Positions 1 through 10,543 of a stretch of DNA of 64,000 nucleotides are shown in pieces. The notes under the pieces were generated by a model. That model worked only from the letters and a program-made list of their open reading frames with translations. It was not told the DNA's origin and made no database searches. Source of the DNA: Sphagnum magellanicum (taxonomy: Eukaryota > Streptophyta > Sphagnopsida > Sphagnales > Sphagnaceae); assembly GCA_021904315.1 (NCBI GenBank), contig CM038908.1, positions 25,068,501 through 25,132,500 on the forward strand, read 5' to 3'. A program made the position numbers and the translations under genes. Position 1 is the stretch's first letter. Every line of letters starts with the position of its first letter.

Positions 1-900
1 ATAATTTTTATCACCAAGTGATCATTAACATAAGCAATTTTTTTTAATCAATGAAATGAACTTGAGGTGCAAGCATTATCGTAATTTCTTCATTAGTGGG
101 TTAATAAGGATTGTTGAAATCAAACTCCAACTTGGTGAGGTATTTTGCACACCTTTTAATTTGAAAGTATACGAAATATCTCACAATGAATTTGAAGGTG
201 GAACTAAGATTATGATTGTTGTTAATAAATTAAAGTTAAAATTATGAAATCATCACATTTTTATGTTTGGGTCCATGGTTGAATATTGTATTCAAATTAA
301 TATTCAATCAAACAGCTTTATCATATTATGATATTGAATAAAAATTAAGAGATGATTATACTTGAACAAGTTGGAATTATTTGAGAATTTTTTTTTAAAA
401 ATTATTCTTCTTATTATAACATTAATCATGAATTGAAGATTTAGTTATTTAATTATATTTTAATTATGTTAATATTAAGTTTGGTTAGTGTAATTAATTA
501 TGTTTTAGCTTGGAATCAATTTATTTGTGAAAAAGGTTTAAGTTATTTAGTGTTTAGATATACTCTCACATTATAAGTTTTCAAATCACTTTTGATGATT
601 TAAAATATAACTCACATGCAAACAAATAAGAATTCAAACCCAATACACAAAATAAAAAACAATAACACAAAAACATGCCTAAAGAAACTTGTATAAAAAC
701 ATAAAGAAATTGCCAAACAAAAAACACCTTGTGTTCTCGAATATCAAATCATCAAAATCAATTTGAAAACTCACAACTTAAGATTATGTTCCAAAAATAA
801 AATAACTCAAATCTTATTCACACACAAACCAATTCAAAACTAAAACATAATTAACTTTGTTAATTAGCTTAGCAATAACATAATTAAAATTTAATCAAGT
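1..900. other. AT-rich DNA, no gene seen
   Basis: Very AT-rich with only short chance reading frames on either strand. No protein motif, RNA gene or clear transposon end was recognised here. Confidence 0.6.
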
Positions 901-1650
901 AAATAAACTAGCACTCTGAACAATAGCCAAATTGAGATGTTAATTGAATCCACCAAAGTAAACCCTACATGTATCATATGTTATTTTTGGCAACCAAATG
1001 TTACAATGTTAATGGGGTTGTTTGGATTGTTTTGAAATGTGTTGATGATGGTGAGTTCAACAAGCTTGATGAACTTAGCCAAACTGGGATGTTAATTGAA
1101 TCCATCAATGTAGACCTTACATGTATCGTTTATTGTCTTTAGCAACCAAATGTTGTAATGTCAAAAGGGTTAATAAGATATTTAGGTTGTTTAGCTTGTT
1201 TAAGGTGTTTTGATGATGAGGAATTCAACAAGCCTAGTGAACTTGACCAAGTTGGGATAACGTTTGTTGAATTCATTGAAGTAGACTATACATTATATGT
1301 TGTTTTTAACAACCAAATGTTGCAATATCAATGGGGTTAATATGATATAAGATATATGGATTGTTCAAAGTGTGTCGATGATGACAAGGTCAACAAGCAT
1401 GGTAAACCTAACCAAATTGGGATTTTAGTTGAATTAATCAACATAGACTTGGCATCATTTGGTTTTTTTGGCAATGAATGTTGCAATATAAATGGGGTTA
1501 ATTTGATATTGATTGTTTGGATTGTTCAAGGTCTTGACAATGGCAAGTTCAACAAGCTTGGTGAACTTAACCAATTTATTTGATCTCAACTAAATCTATC
1601 AATGTAACCCTACATCATTTGTTGTCTTTGATAACGGAATGTTTACTTAG
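901..1650. repeat. Tandem array, about 165-bp unit, roughly 4.5 copies
   Basis: The phrase GTTCAACAAGCTTGGTGAACTTA and its variants recur near 1053, 1221, 1386 and 1545, giving spacings of 168, 165 and 159 bp. A second anchor, CAACCAAATGTTGCAATAT followed by a GGGGTTAAT-like stretch, recurs in step with it. A partial unit lies at 901-1015. Copies differ by scattered substitutions and small indels, so the array is old. The unit length is typical of plant satellite monomers, but the array is short. Small open frames of 60-75 codons in copies 3-5 follow the repeat and do not look like a gene. Confidence 0.75.
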
Positions 1651-4500
1651 GTTTGCAAAAATGGAATATTCAAAATCACAATTTAAATTGATTAAAAATA
1701 AATAATAAATAAATTGAAATGAATAATATAATTATTGATCAAATTATATCTTAAAAACCAAACTTAATAGTTCTATTCTATTCTTCATCACTAACAAAAT
1801 GAATTCCATTATAATAGAAAACTAATATACATATATGCACTCAAACCTTTTGAGTGCTAATTCAAAATTATCATTAAGACATATTCTATCAATATTGGCA
1901 TCATATTATTTAATATTTATGTAAAAGTGGACCAATTTTAAAGTCATGTTTGAGATTGACATATTTATTAATGTGAACGCGTAATAACTTTTTAGTTGAT
2001 TATGCATTAGGGATATCTTTGCTTTTAAATTTTCCAAATTGAGAAGCGTATTTACATCATCTTACAAAACATCACAAACTTTATCAAAATCTTTAAATTA
2101 AATAATGTCATTTCCTTCATCAACACTTCAGGTGTAGAATGTGTTTTGTCTCCAATAACATATTTATGTTTGAAATTTGGTCTTGCATATTTATATTGAA
2201 AGAAGAAAATTTCTTAACTTGTGCAAAACACATATTGAAGACATGGTTGTTAAAGATGATGTGATGTGCCATTTTAGGTTGTTTGTGATGTTAATATCAC
2301 AATAAATGTGTTAGTTTGTCAAGTCAATGATGATGTTCAAACATTCCCAAAGGTTTTTTTAAAAATAATTTTAAACTTTGCATTTAAGTTTTAAGAAATA
2401 TTTAATATGTTTTAATTATTAAGTCTTGAGATTGAATTTTGGTCAATAAAAGTGATTAAACTTTAATCCCAAAAATTGTTTTTATAATCTTTACCATTGA
2501 ACTTAGTGATTGATTTTTGATAACCATTTCAGTGGTCAAGATTTTGATTTTTGCAAATTTTATTTTTCAAACAAATTGCAATTGAAATTTGGTCAGAATA
2601 TGGATTAAGGTGTTCACATCAACTTAAATTGAATCCATCCCAATTATAGTGTTATATTGACTAAATTCTAATCCCAAAGAAAAAAATTTAAATAAACATT
2701 CACCATTAGGATGTGACAATTGAATTTCAATCATCGTTTCGATAATTAAGTTTTTTTTTTCAATTAAAAAAATTCTTGACATTTGAAAATTGATTGCCAT
2801 ATGGATCAGGATGGATTTGGGTGGGATAAGGATGTCGATAGAGATCAAGACTAGGTCTAACTTGGTTGCAATCTTGAAATGATGGAATTTTAATCTTGGA
2901 ATGTTTTTAGAAACCCTAATCATTGAGATGTTGTGACTATAATTCAATTGCCATGCATCTTGACAATCAAGCTTTTTGAAATATTATTATTATTATTATT
3001 ATTATTGTTTCCAAGAATGGAATCTAGTTGCCTCAAAATTATGACTAGGATGGTTTTGCTATTGGTCCCAATGGACACCATAGTCATACCCCAGTTGACC
3101 TTGATGCATATGACAACTGAATTTTAGTCAAAAAAGTTTTTTGGAAATAAAATTTGAAAAAGCAATAATCTTGACTGTAAAAATGATAATCAAAATTTAA
3201 TTATCACATTTCAGATTTTTAAAAAGTTAATCCAATCACCATAACATTACAACTAAGTTGGACTTGGAGTTGGTCCTTGTGGACACCCTAGTCCACACTC
3301 TAGTTCCATTTAAGTCCACCTTGATCCATAGGGTGACTGAATTTCAATTGCAAAAATAAATAAATTAATGAAAATTGATTTTTTTAATTTTTTTTTTTTG
3401 GTTATTTGAAATGGCAATCAAAATTCATTCATCACATCTTCTTGATGGTTTTATTATTATTTTTATGATTGGTTTTTAATCATATTATAGCTTGATATTC
3501 AAGTTTAGCTAGTCATCCCTATCCGCAAAATTATGTGACAATTAAATTCCAATTGCCATTGAAATAAAAAATTACATCACAAATGTTATAAATTTTAAGA
3601 CTTAACAACATAATGAGGATTTTACATTGAAGTCTGACAATCCTACATGTTAAAGGTTTAATGTTCAAGGTTATAGATTTTTGTGGTTAAGGATTTAAAA
3701 TTATAAAATTATTAGGTTTAGTTTTTAAAATGAAAAATATTAGAGTTGTTAAAGGGTCTAAGTATACTACTAAAATATGCTAGTTGTCAAATTTAATTGT
3801 TATTCAAGAAAAATTACATCAACAATACATCCCAATTAAACTATGTCCATTTCCTTGGAATTATATTTTGGATTCCAATTTGGGTTTCTAAATTTACTTT
3901 GAAGCACTTATAAATTGCCCACACCATAATTCATCCATCCATTTATTGTTTGTTTAGCTTAAGCATTGTTGTCAAAATTGTGCAACAATGCCCATGAACC
4001 TTAACAATCCTTATTGTGCATCTTTTGCAACTTGAATTCTTAAATGTACTACTGGGAAACCTTTTAAAAGTACATTTTCATTATAGTTAAAACTAGGCAC
4101 TCAAAACATATTTGTCTAAATTTATGAACATTGAAATCTAGTTTTGAAACTTCTTAAAATATGCCATTAACCATTTCCTAGTGCATCATATGCATAAAAA
4201 TTTGTGAAATATTGTTCCTAAATGTGGAAAATTCATAACTTTAAAAATGTGAATAAAAATTTGATCTTTATAAATATGTTGCAAGTACATTAAATTATAA
4301 GTTGATGCAAGTTCTCAAACTTCAAATAACGTGTTCACATTTGTCACATTTTTTATAATTTCAAAGTTCAATGTCAAAAGGTTTCACATGTTAATTTCAT
4401 TTTTCACACATTTCATTTTTTTCACCATTTGGGATTTTTCTTGGACATAATTCAATGTCTTTAAACACTAAAGGTTTAAAGCTCTATAATGGTTCACAAT
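1651..4500. other. AT-rich DNA with degenerate repeats, no gene
   Basis: No coding region is recognised. Between about 2500 and 3600 a motif related to TTGAATTTCAATTGCCA recurs on a loose 140-240 bp spacing, next to phrases such as GGACACCATAGTC and GGACACCCTAGTC. This looks like a badly decayed tandem array. The 107-codon minus-strand frame at 2624-2947 lies in it and shows no family features. Confidence 0.45.
2983..3006. repeat. (ATT)n microsatellite
   Basis: About eight uninterrupted ATT units lie in non-coding AT-rich DNA. Confidence 0.9.
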
Positions 4501-4640
4501 TTTACCTTTGAGGGGTCTCTAGAAGCTAAAGGTTAAATGTCTGAGTGTCAAAGACTAATAGAACAAGTAAGTTACCTTTGAGGGGTCTCTAGAAGCTAAA
4601 GGTTAAATGTCCGAGTGTCAAAGACTAATAAAACAAGAAA
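4501..4640. repeat. 70-bp tandem duplication
   Basis: Positions 4501-4570 and 4571-4640 are near-identical direct copies, both beginning with TTACCTTTGAGGGGTCTCTA. They differ at only a few positions, so this is a recent event within older DNA. No coding content is seen. Confidence 0.9.
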
Positions 4641-5106
4641 GCTCAGGGTCAAAGAGTTTATGCTTTTGTAACTTTTCATGTTCTAGAAGCTTTAGGGCTC
4701 CAAGGGTATTTGGGTTAAAGTTTAAAAGTTGAAAGCATTATTTTAATTTTCGGTAAATTTTTGCATTTTTTCTACCTCAAAAACAAGATTTTGATACATA
4801 GAAAAGATATTTTGTGAAAAATTTGGCCAAAATTTTCCATGTTTCGAAAAAAATAATTTTAAAACACTAATTTCTACAACAAGTTTAGGAGGGAGTCAAA
4901 ACATACATGGGTTATTAAGAAATTCTACTTTCATATTTGGTCTATAGCTAAATTTCGCTAAATCCTCTTATTGACATTTGGTGGTTTGGATACATTGAGA
5001 AAGAAAATTTTTAATTGAAAGGATATCTTTGTGAATTATCAAAGGACTATGCATGGATCATGAAAGTTGCATACACATGAGAAATAACTTGCACTAAACT
5101 ATATTG
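4641..5106. other. AT-rich spacer before the hAT element
   Basis: Nothing recognised. The last eight bases (GTTGGAAG, 5107-5114) form the left target-site duplication of the following transposon. Confidence 0.5.
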
Positions 5107-5114
5107 GTTGGAAG

Positions 5115-5130
5115 CAGGGACCCGTAGTCG
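5115..5130 (+). repeat. Left terminal inverted repeat of the hAT element
   Basis: CAGGGACCCGTAGTCG; pairs with 8202-8217 with two mismatches. Preceded directly by the target duplication copy GTTGGAAG. Confidence 0.9.
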
Positions 5131-5188
5131 GTCCTTATTTACATATAGTCGTAGTTGTAACTATCTATCCTCTAGCCCATAGATAGAT

Positions 5189-5219
5189 AGTCGACTATAG
5201 TTGACTACATAGTCGACTA
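5189..5219. promoter_or_regulatory. Left subterminal palindromes of the hAT element
   Basis: The perfect palindrome TAGTCGACTA occurs at 5189-5198 and 5210-5219, with a near copy (TAGTTGACTA) between. The same palindrome occurs near the other end (8128-8137, 8149-8158). In hAT elements such subterminal repeats are commonly transposase binding sites; that role is inferred here. Confidence 0.6.
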
Positions 5220-5314
5220 CTCTGGCCTTGAATTAGTCAACCGTAGACTGTTGTCGTTTACTCATTGCGAGCCCTCTTCTGAGCGATGGCAGACCCATTC
5301 GCATCGTGTTGTTG

Positions 5315-7852
5315 TTAGATGTCACAAGCTGCTGATTTCAACATCGCTACTATCTCCATGCCTTTATTTGTTTCGTCATCTTTGACATCACCATCAAGAT
5401 CAAAGTATTTGATGATGTTTGCAGCCGCCTCAGTTGCATTCGTTACTGACTTCAATGAGGCAATCAAGTTGTCGACCGTGAATAGGTCTTTGCTTTCCAT
5501 GTCTTTGATAAATGCCTTGTTGAATGCCAAGATCAATAACATCTCAAACTAAGCATTGCCTAGGTTCTGTTGAAGTGCATTATCAATGTGCTTACAGATC
5601 GAGAACACGCATTCCTGCAAGCCGTTGGAATCAGGTGCGCCAAGGTGTTGCGCTGCGATGCGCTCTACGAGGCGGTGATGCACACCGTTCTTGCGCCACC
5701 ACTGTGACACATTGACGACCTCGCTGACGTAGATCCAGTTGCCTGAGCGGACCTTGCTCTTGTCGATCTCGTCCAACTTTTGTTCGTTCAAAAGCCATGC
5801 CAACTAGTCCACCTTTAGCAAGATCCACTCCTTGAAGGCTTCGTTCGCCAAATCACTTGGAGTCGCTATGTTGAGAGCAGCACTTGCTCTATTTTCAATG
5901 TACTGGCTAGGTGAACCAACATTGACCATGCCGAACACATCGTCATCGTCGCAAACTTGTACATTAATGTCATCATCGTCGAGTGGCACATTACACATCG
6001 CGTCGGGCTCGGGTGGTCGGAATGAGCGCATGGCCTCGTCAACAAGAGCAGACTTGAAGAGCTCCTTGGCATTGTCAACATTGTCCTTGTACCCGGCTGC
6101 ACATAGCCATGGCAGGGCCAGTGTTAGCATGACTGGGTCGCATATCATGGCCACCAGTTGTTGATCGCTAGGGAATGGGAAATATGAGTCCAACTATTTC
6201 TGGATGCGATCTCGCAGCCAGTTGTCGATCACACCCAATTGTTCAGCTCTGACCTTGACCTTGGGCAAGTGGTCCCATCGTGTTTTGCCATCCCATCGGC
6301 CATCGCCACTGTAGCCGTCCTCCTCGTCTGACTGCTCACCAAAATGGGATGACGGCACGATGTTGACGATCGAGTAAGTCATTTGCCTAGCGACAATCTT
6401 GGTCTTAACAATATTGGACCAGCTAGCGCTAGCAACCAGTCGCGAGTCGATTTGTGTCATGAATGATAGGGCGCAAACTAATCGTATGATGGCCTCGACC
6501 TCATCCACGGACTGCCAACGTTTGTCTGATAGCTCGTAGGCGTTGCACACCAACGACTTCTCGTGAGCAAAGTACTGGTGCAATGTCCACTTGCACCGTA
6601 ACGCCTGTTAATACATGCACACGTAGCCTGAAATGCGCGTGTCATTGTCGATGCCAACCTTAATCACATTGTAACCGATCTATTCGTTACGTTTCTCGTA
6701 GTTGATTTTGCGCGACTTGGCCTTCTTGTTCCAAACGTACCCGATCATTCGACGCACGGCCAGGCGCAGGTCCTTGCATTCTTCAAATGAGTCGACAATC
6801 TCCTTGTTAACTGTCCTTTTTCGCTTCCCAGTCGCATGGTCACAAGCCAAGTTTGCCAAATGCATGTTCCAAGTGCCATCTGTGTCGACGATTAGTCGAT
6901 TAGTTGCAAGGGATGTGTTCGTTGTGTCGTTGATCGACAACACAACGTCGCTACGATGGATGCCGTAGCGCTTTAGGACAGCCATGGTTACATCGTTGCA
7001 TGCTTGGGCATTGTGCCCGTCTAGCACAACCAGGCCGAGCGCCAGTTTGTACCGAATCCACGACTGCAGGTCGATCCAGTACACTGAGATGTCGAAGAAC
7101 TGCTTGATCATGGAGTCCCAGCCATCATGGTAGACCACAAGCCAGCCATAACTGGAACCAGCATATTCGTCGACAAGCTCATCATAGCCGGCTGGCATGT
7201 ACATTGCGCGCGCCTTGACAATAAGCGCCTTAACACACACAGTGAACTTGGAAAACATGGAGATGAACGCGCGATTGATTTTACCGGGTGTCATCGGAAT
7301 GTATGACCCTGGCTTTAGGTACGACGTTGCCTGGATGACCTCATTCAAGTTGACATCGGTGGCAAGCGATAGCGGTGCCTTGCGGTTGACGACCAGCCGT
7401 GCAACAAGTGCATGAACGCGCTCAATGACAGCATCATTGCCATTATTGATGAAGGCGCGAATGTTGTTGGTGCTCACGGATGTAGAAGTTGAAATCGATA
7501 TCAATTGTTTGGGTTCAAACGACTGGTGCTTGTGGGCCAGATGCAAGCTCGGGTGCCTAGAAGCGATGTGTTTGTGAGCATTGCCAGTTGTGTCATTGTA
7601 GATGGCAACCAAGTTGTCCAGGAACTTGTGTGGGCACTTCTTCAGGCACAACAAGCAACAATAAACATACTGGATCTTGTTGCGCGTGATCGGCCTGTCC
7701 TTGACCATGGCGAAGTAATGCCACACCGACGATGTTTTGTTAGCGCTGATCGGCACAAGCCGCGAGTCAAGCGGTTCATGAGGCGCCTCGTCGACCTCTC
7801 CATCATTGGTCGAAGCTGAGATGCTGACCGATGGGGCAGGGGACTCCATCAT
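5315..7852 (-). pseudogene. hAT transposase, interrupted by in-frame stops
   Basis: One continuous minus-strand frame starts at the ATG at 7852-7850 and keeps phase to the stop at 5315. The N-terminus has a BED-type zinc finger: a CLLC pair followed by H-x4-H in HKHIASRH. The middle resembles the hAT RNase H-like catalytic core, with an aspartate in YHDGWDS, a second candidate in INDTTNT and a CKW segment after the insertion region. The frame is broken by TAG at 6680-6682, TAA shortly below it, and TAG at 6194, 5804 and 5546; no frameshift is needed. The usual C-terminal hAT dimerisation motif was not recognised, so the C-terminus may be divergent or lost. All stops are TAG or TAA, as expected if CAG or CAA codons decayed by methylation-linked C-to-T change. 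The family is a confident call; the catalytic residue assignment is tentative. Confidence 0.85.
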
Positions 7853-7900
7853 CCATGATAAATTAGTGACAACAATTGTGTAGTGTAGTAGACAATAGTT

Positions 7901-7999
7901 TGTAGTGTGTTGCGCTCATGAGTCGCAACAGTCTGTAGTGTGTTGCGCTCACAAGTCGCAACAGTCTGTAGTGTGTTGCGCTCACGAGTAGCAAGTTAC
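7901..7999. repeat. 33-bp tandem repeat, three copies, inside the hAT element
   Basis: Units start at 7901, 7934 and 7967, each beginning TGTAGTGTGTTGCGCTCA. The array lies just upstream of the transposase start codon, in what would be its promoter or leader. It may bind a factor or be simple replication slippage. Confidence 0.9.
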
Positions 8000-8127
8000 G
8001 TTTATTTTGAGTTTTAATTGACCCGACTACAACTGAATAATAGTCGATTATGACCGTTGCTCGGTAGTCTAGTCGATTATGACCTTTGCTCTATAGTCTA
8101 ATCTATTATGACCATTGTTCGGTAGTC

Positions 8128-8158
8128 TAGTCGACTATCTATGTAGTCTAGTCGACTA
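8128..8158. promoter_or_regulatory. Right subterminal palindromes of the hAT element
   Basis: TAGTCGACTA occurs at 8128-8137 and 8149-8158, each inside a longer repeat GTAGTCTAGTCGACTATC. Diverged copies (GTCGATTATGACC) lie just before, from about 8042. They mirror the left-end palindromes. Confidence 0.6.
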
Positions 8159-8201
8159 TCTAGTTAGAAACTATAGTCAGTACATCGACTAAAAGCTGCA
8201 T

Positions 8202-8217
8202 CCACTATGGGTCCCTG
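8202..8217 (-). repeat. Right terminal inverted repeat of the hAT element
   Basis: Read on the minus strand from 8217 it is CAGGGACCCATAGTGG. It is followed on the plus strand by the target duplication copy GTCGGAAG (8218-8225). Confidence 0.9.
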
Positions 8218-8339
8218 GTCGGAAGCTTGTTTAAAACCAAGAGACTAACCCAACAAGATAATGGGTTAATTAGCAAAATCCCTAGGGTTGTCCTCGAAAG
8301 GACTCATCTTTTCCACATAGGTTCATGAGAACTACAACA

Positions 8340-8890
8340 AGAAAAAGGACAAGGATGTACCTCAATTCAAGGACACATGTGAATCTATGCAAGTCTAGAA
8401 GAACAAACAACTCACTTTTAAAAAGCAAGGTTTAAAAATATAAAAATGCAAGGATTGTAATAGTTCCCAAACATACATGAATCCTAGCAAAGTTCAAAAG
8501 GATCACCCAAAAAAGAAAGGAACTTGTCTCAATTTGTGAACACACATAAATCCATGCAAGTTGGAAGAACCACCTCAAAGAAAGAAAAAGAAAATGGAGG
8601 GACTTGTTTCAATTCATGGGCATATGTGAATCTACACAAGTGCTAGAGAATCAACCAAAACAAAAATTGGATGGATTTGTTTCAATTCATGGGCATATGT
8701 GAATGTACACAAGTGCTAGAGAACCAACCAAAACAAAAATTGGATGGATTTGTCTCAATTTAGACATGTGAATTCACCTAGGTCTGAGAGAACCACCCCA
8801 TTAAAAAGAGAAAAAATCCCCCAAAGGACTTGTCTCAAATCATGTACATATGTGAATGCATAAAGGTTCCATAGAACCTTCACATTGTAA
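8340..8890. repeat. Tandem array, about 75-82 bp unit
   Basis: A phrase of the form GACTTGTCTCAATTCATGG followed by CATATGTGAATC recurs near 8352, 8522, 8604, 8676, 8747 and 8829. Each copy ends in an AGAGAACCACC-like stretch. The first gap is about twice the unit, so one copy has been lost or has decayed. Not coding. Confidence 0.8.
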
Positions 8891-8955
8891 GTGGTAGGAT
8901 GTGTGTTTGTTGCACAAAAGTGATTCAACTAGCAAACTCAAGTTTTTATGTACCA

Positions 8956-9075
8956 CTAGTCTGTAAACCCATTTTGCAAGCAAAATGATCAAATAAGTGC
9001 ATACCTTTTTGTCCCACATCCTAAGTAAAGAGATTAGTCTCTCATTTTGGCCATGATGATGACCAGCTTCGATTT
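8956..9075 (-). mobile_element. Helitron 3' end, truncated or non-autonomous copy
   Basis: On the minus strand the end reads hairpin, 10 nt, then CTAG (8959-8956) followed by T. The hairpin is an 8-bp perfect stem (CATTTTGC at 8970-8977 with GCAAAATG at 8980-8987). This is the Helitron 3' terminal layout and matches the end at 10266-10297. Internal sequence to about 9075 recurs at 17166-17237 (GCATACCTTTTTGTCCCACA and onward). The 5' end was not found. A half hairpin with related flank recurs near 9186. Confidence 0.65.
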
Positions 9076-9179
9076 GTTTTCTCAGGTTGTACATGGTTTC
9101 TTTGTCACATTGTGTGGGTGGGGAAAAGGGCGAATTACGGGCCCCCCTTGAATGTTGGCTTCATCGCCGCTCGCTGCAG

Positions 9180-10265
9180 CTGGAGCAAAATGATCAGAAG
9201 AAAGGATTGTGTGCAACCTCCTAATTGAATAAATAATAAGTACCCTTAGTTTATAATGGGGGTATTAGTCAAGGTTGAAACTAGTGCCAAAAAGTTTTGG
9301 GAATAGAAGTTTCATGTAGCCAATGGGAAGGTTCAGCCTACACTCAAGGTGTCTTGTTTTTTTCTTTTAAGTTTTGAGGAAGGGGGGGGGGGGGTGGGGG
9401 GGGGAGGGAAAGAGGAAGATTTTTTTCATTTTCTCTTTGTTCCAAAAGGTTCCCAATGTGTTCCCTTTTAAGTTTTGGGGGGGAGGGGGGGGACGGGGAA
9501 AGAGGAAGATTTTTTTCATTTTCCTTTTGTTCCAACAGGTTCCCAATGTGTTCCCCATGGGTGTTCCCAATCGCACCTTGCTTTAATCCCATATGTTTTA
9601 CTCAAAGTCCTCCCCTTCTCACATATATCGGTGGGCCAAAGGGGAGGCACTCCATCTGTCCATAGAATCTTCAATTTTTGTGAGCCTTCATAGTTTCAAT
9701 TTTTTTTGCGAGGCCAATCAAATTTAATAAAAAAAGTTGGACTTGTGAGGGGTAAAGGTCGGGCCAAAAACGGTGATAAACTTTTTTGGGAGGAGAAATT
9801 TCATGTAGCCAATGGGAAGGCCCAAGCACACACTGAATGTGCTTTGCATTTTTTCCTTTTAAGTTTGGGGGGTGGGGGATTTAGAAGGGGATATTTTTTA
9901 GTTTTCCCTGCTTCCCACTATGTTGACCATCCCACCGTTCGCTCATTTTGGCTGGCCAAAAATGGTGACAAACTTTTTTGGGAGGAGAAATTTCATGTAG
10001 CCAATGGGAAGGCCCAAGCACACACTGAATGTGCCTTGCATTTTTTCCTTTTAAGTTTGGGGAGCGAGGGATTTAGAGGAGGATATTTTTCAGTTTTCCC
10101 TGGTTCCCACTATGTTGACCATCCCACCATCCACTCACTTTGGCTGGGCTTTCAAGGGAAAGGGGGGGTGTGGGGGGGGGGGGGGGGGAAGGGAAAGGGG
10201 GGGGCTTCAGCCAATCATGAATTACCGCATCAAGACACCGACACCCATTTCTTTATAGTAGTAGA
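9180..10265. repeat. Dispersed G-run repeat family, three copies in a row
   Basis: Related copies lie at about 9250-9600, 9745-9955 and 9956-10265. Shared phrases are AAACTTTTTTGGGAGGAGAA, TTTCATGTAGCCAATGGGAA, TCCTTTTAAGTTTGGGG and CACTATGTTGACCATCCCAC. The last copy ends CACCGACACCCATTTCTTTA followed by TAGTAGTAGA. Each copy has one or more long G runs. Other copies are at 17240-17530 and, diverged, at 62985-63210. A 187-codon frame reads through two copies (9706-10269) only because they are direct repeats; it is not treated as a gene. Confidence 0.8.
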
Positions 10266-10297
10266 CTAGTTGGTAAACCCATTTTGCTTGCAAAATG
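10266..10297 (-). terminator. Helitron 3' terminal hairpin and CTAG end
   Basis: CATTTTGC and GCAAAATG form a perfect 8-bp stem with a 2-nt loop, 10 nt before CTAG. In Helitrons this hairpin marks the transposition end point. The copy at 8956-8987 has identical geometry. Confidence 0.85.
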
Positions 10298-10543
10298 ATC
10301 AGGAGAAAAGATTGAAAGGACCTTGAGAACTGTTTAGTTAACATTCTAAGTTGGGACAATTTTCATTCAATGGGATAGTAAGAATTTTAAAACATTTTAT
10401 TTTCAACAGCCATACGTCATGAACATAGCTTGCGTTGCAATCATTTTTGCATCCAATGTAAGGAATTTCAACCCATGATTTGGATGTGGGAATTTCGACC
10501 CATCGAAACAGAAAAGTAGGCAATAGATAGAAAAGAAAGATCA

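Larger units (their letters stand above)
5115..8217 (-). mobile_element. hAT-superfamily DNA transposon with both ends present
   Basis: The element is about 3.1 kb. Its left end starts CAGGGACCCGTAGTCG (5115-5130). The right end, read on the minus strand from 8217, starts CAGGGACCCATAGTGG: a 16-bp inverted repeat with two mismatches, and CAGGG is a common hAT terminus. The flanks are GTTGGAAG (5107-5114) and GTCGGAAG (8218-8225), an 8-bp target duplication with one mismatch; 8 bp is the hAT size. Inside is one decayed transposase frame on the minus strand. The palindrome TAGTCGACTA occurs near both ends. Base composition is clearly more GC-rich than the surroundings. The element cannot encode a full transposase because of in-frame stops, but its ends could still be recognised in trans. 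Confidence 0.92.

Noticed and set aside
5319..7819. Plus-strand frames of 60-110 codons
   Set aside because: They are antisense to the hAT transposase frame and show no protein family.
9344..9693. Overlapping proline- or glycine-rich frames on both strands
   Set aside because: They are translations of poly-G/poly-C tracts and appear in every frame.
9706..10269. 187-codon plus-strand frame with an internal duplication
   Set aside because: It reads through two direct copies of a non-coding G-run repeat, and the duplicated protein segment simply mirrors the DNA repeat.
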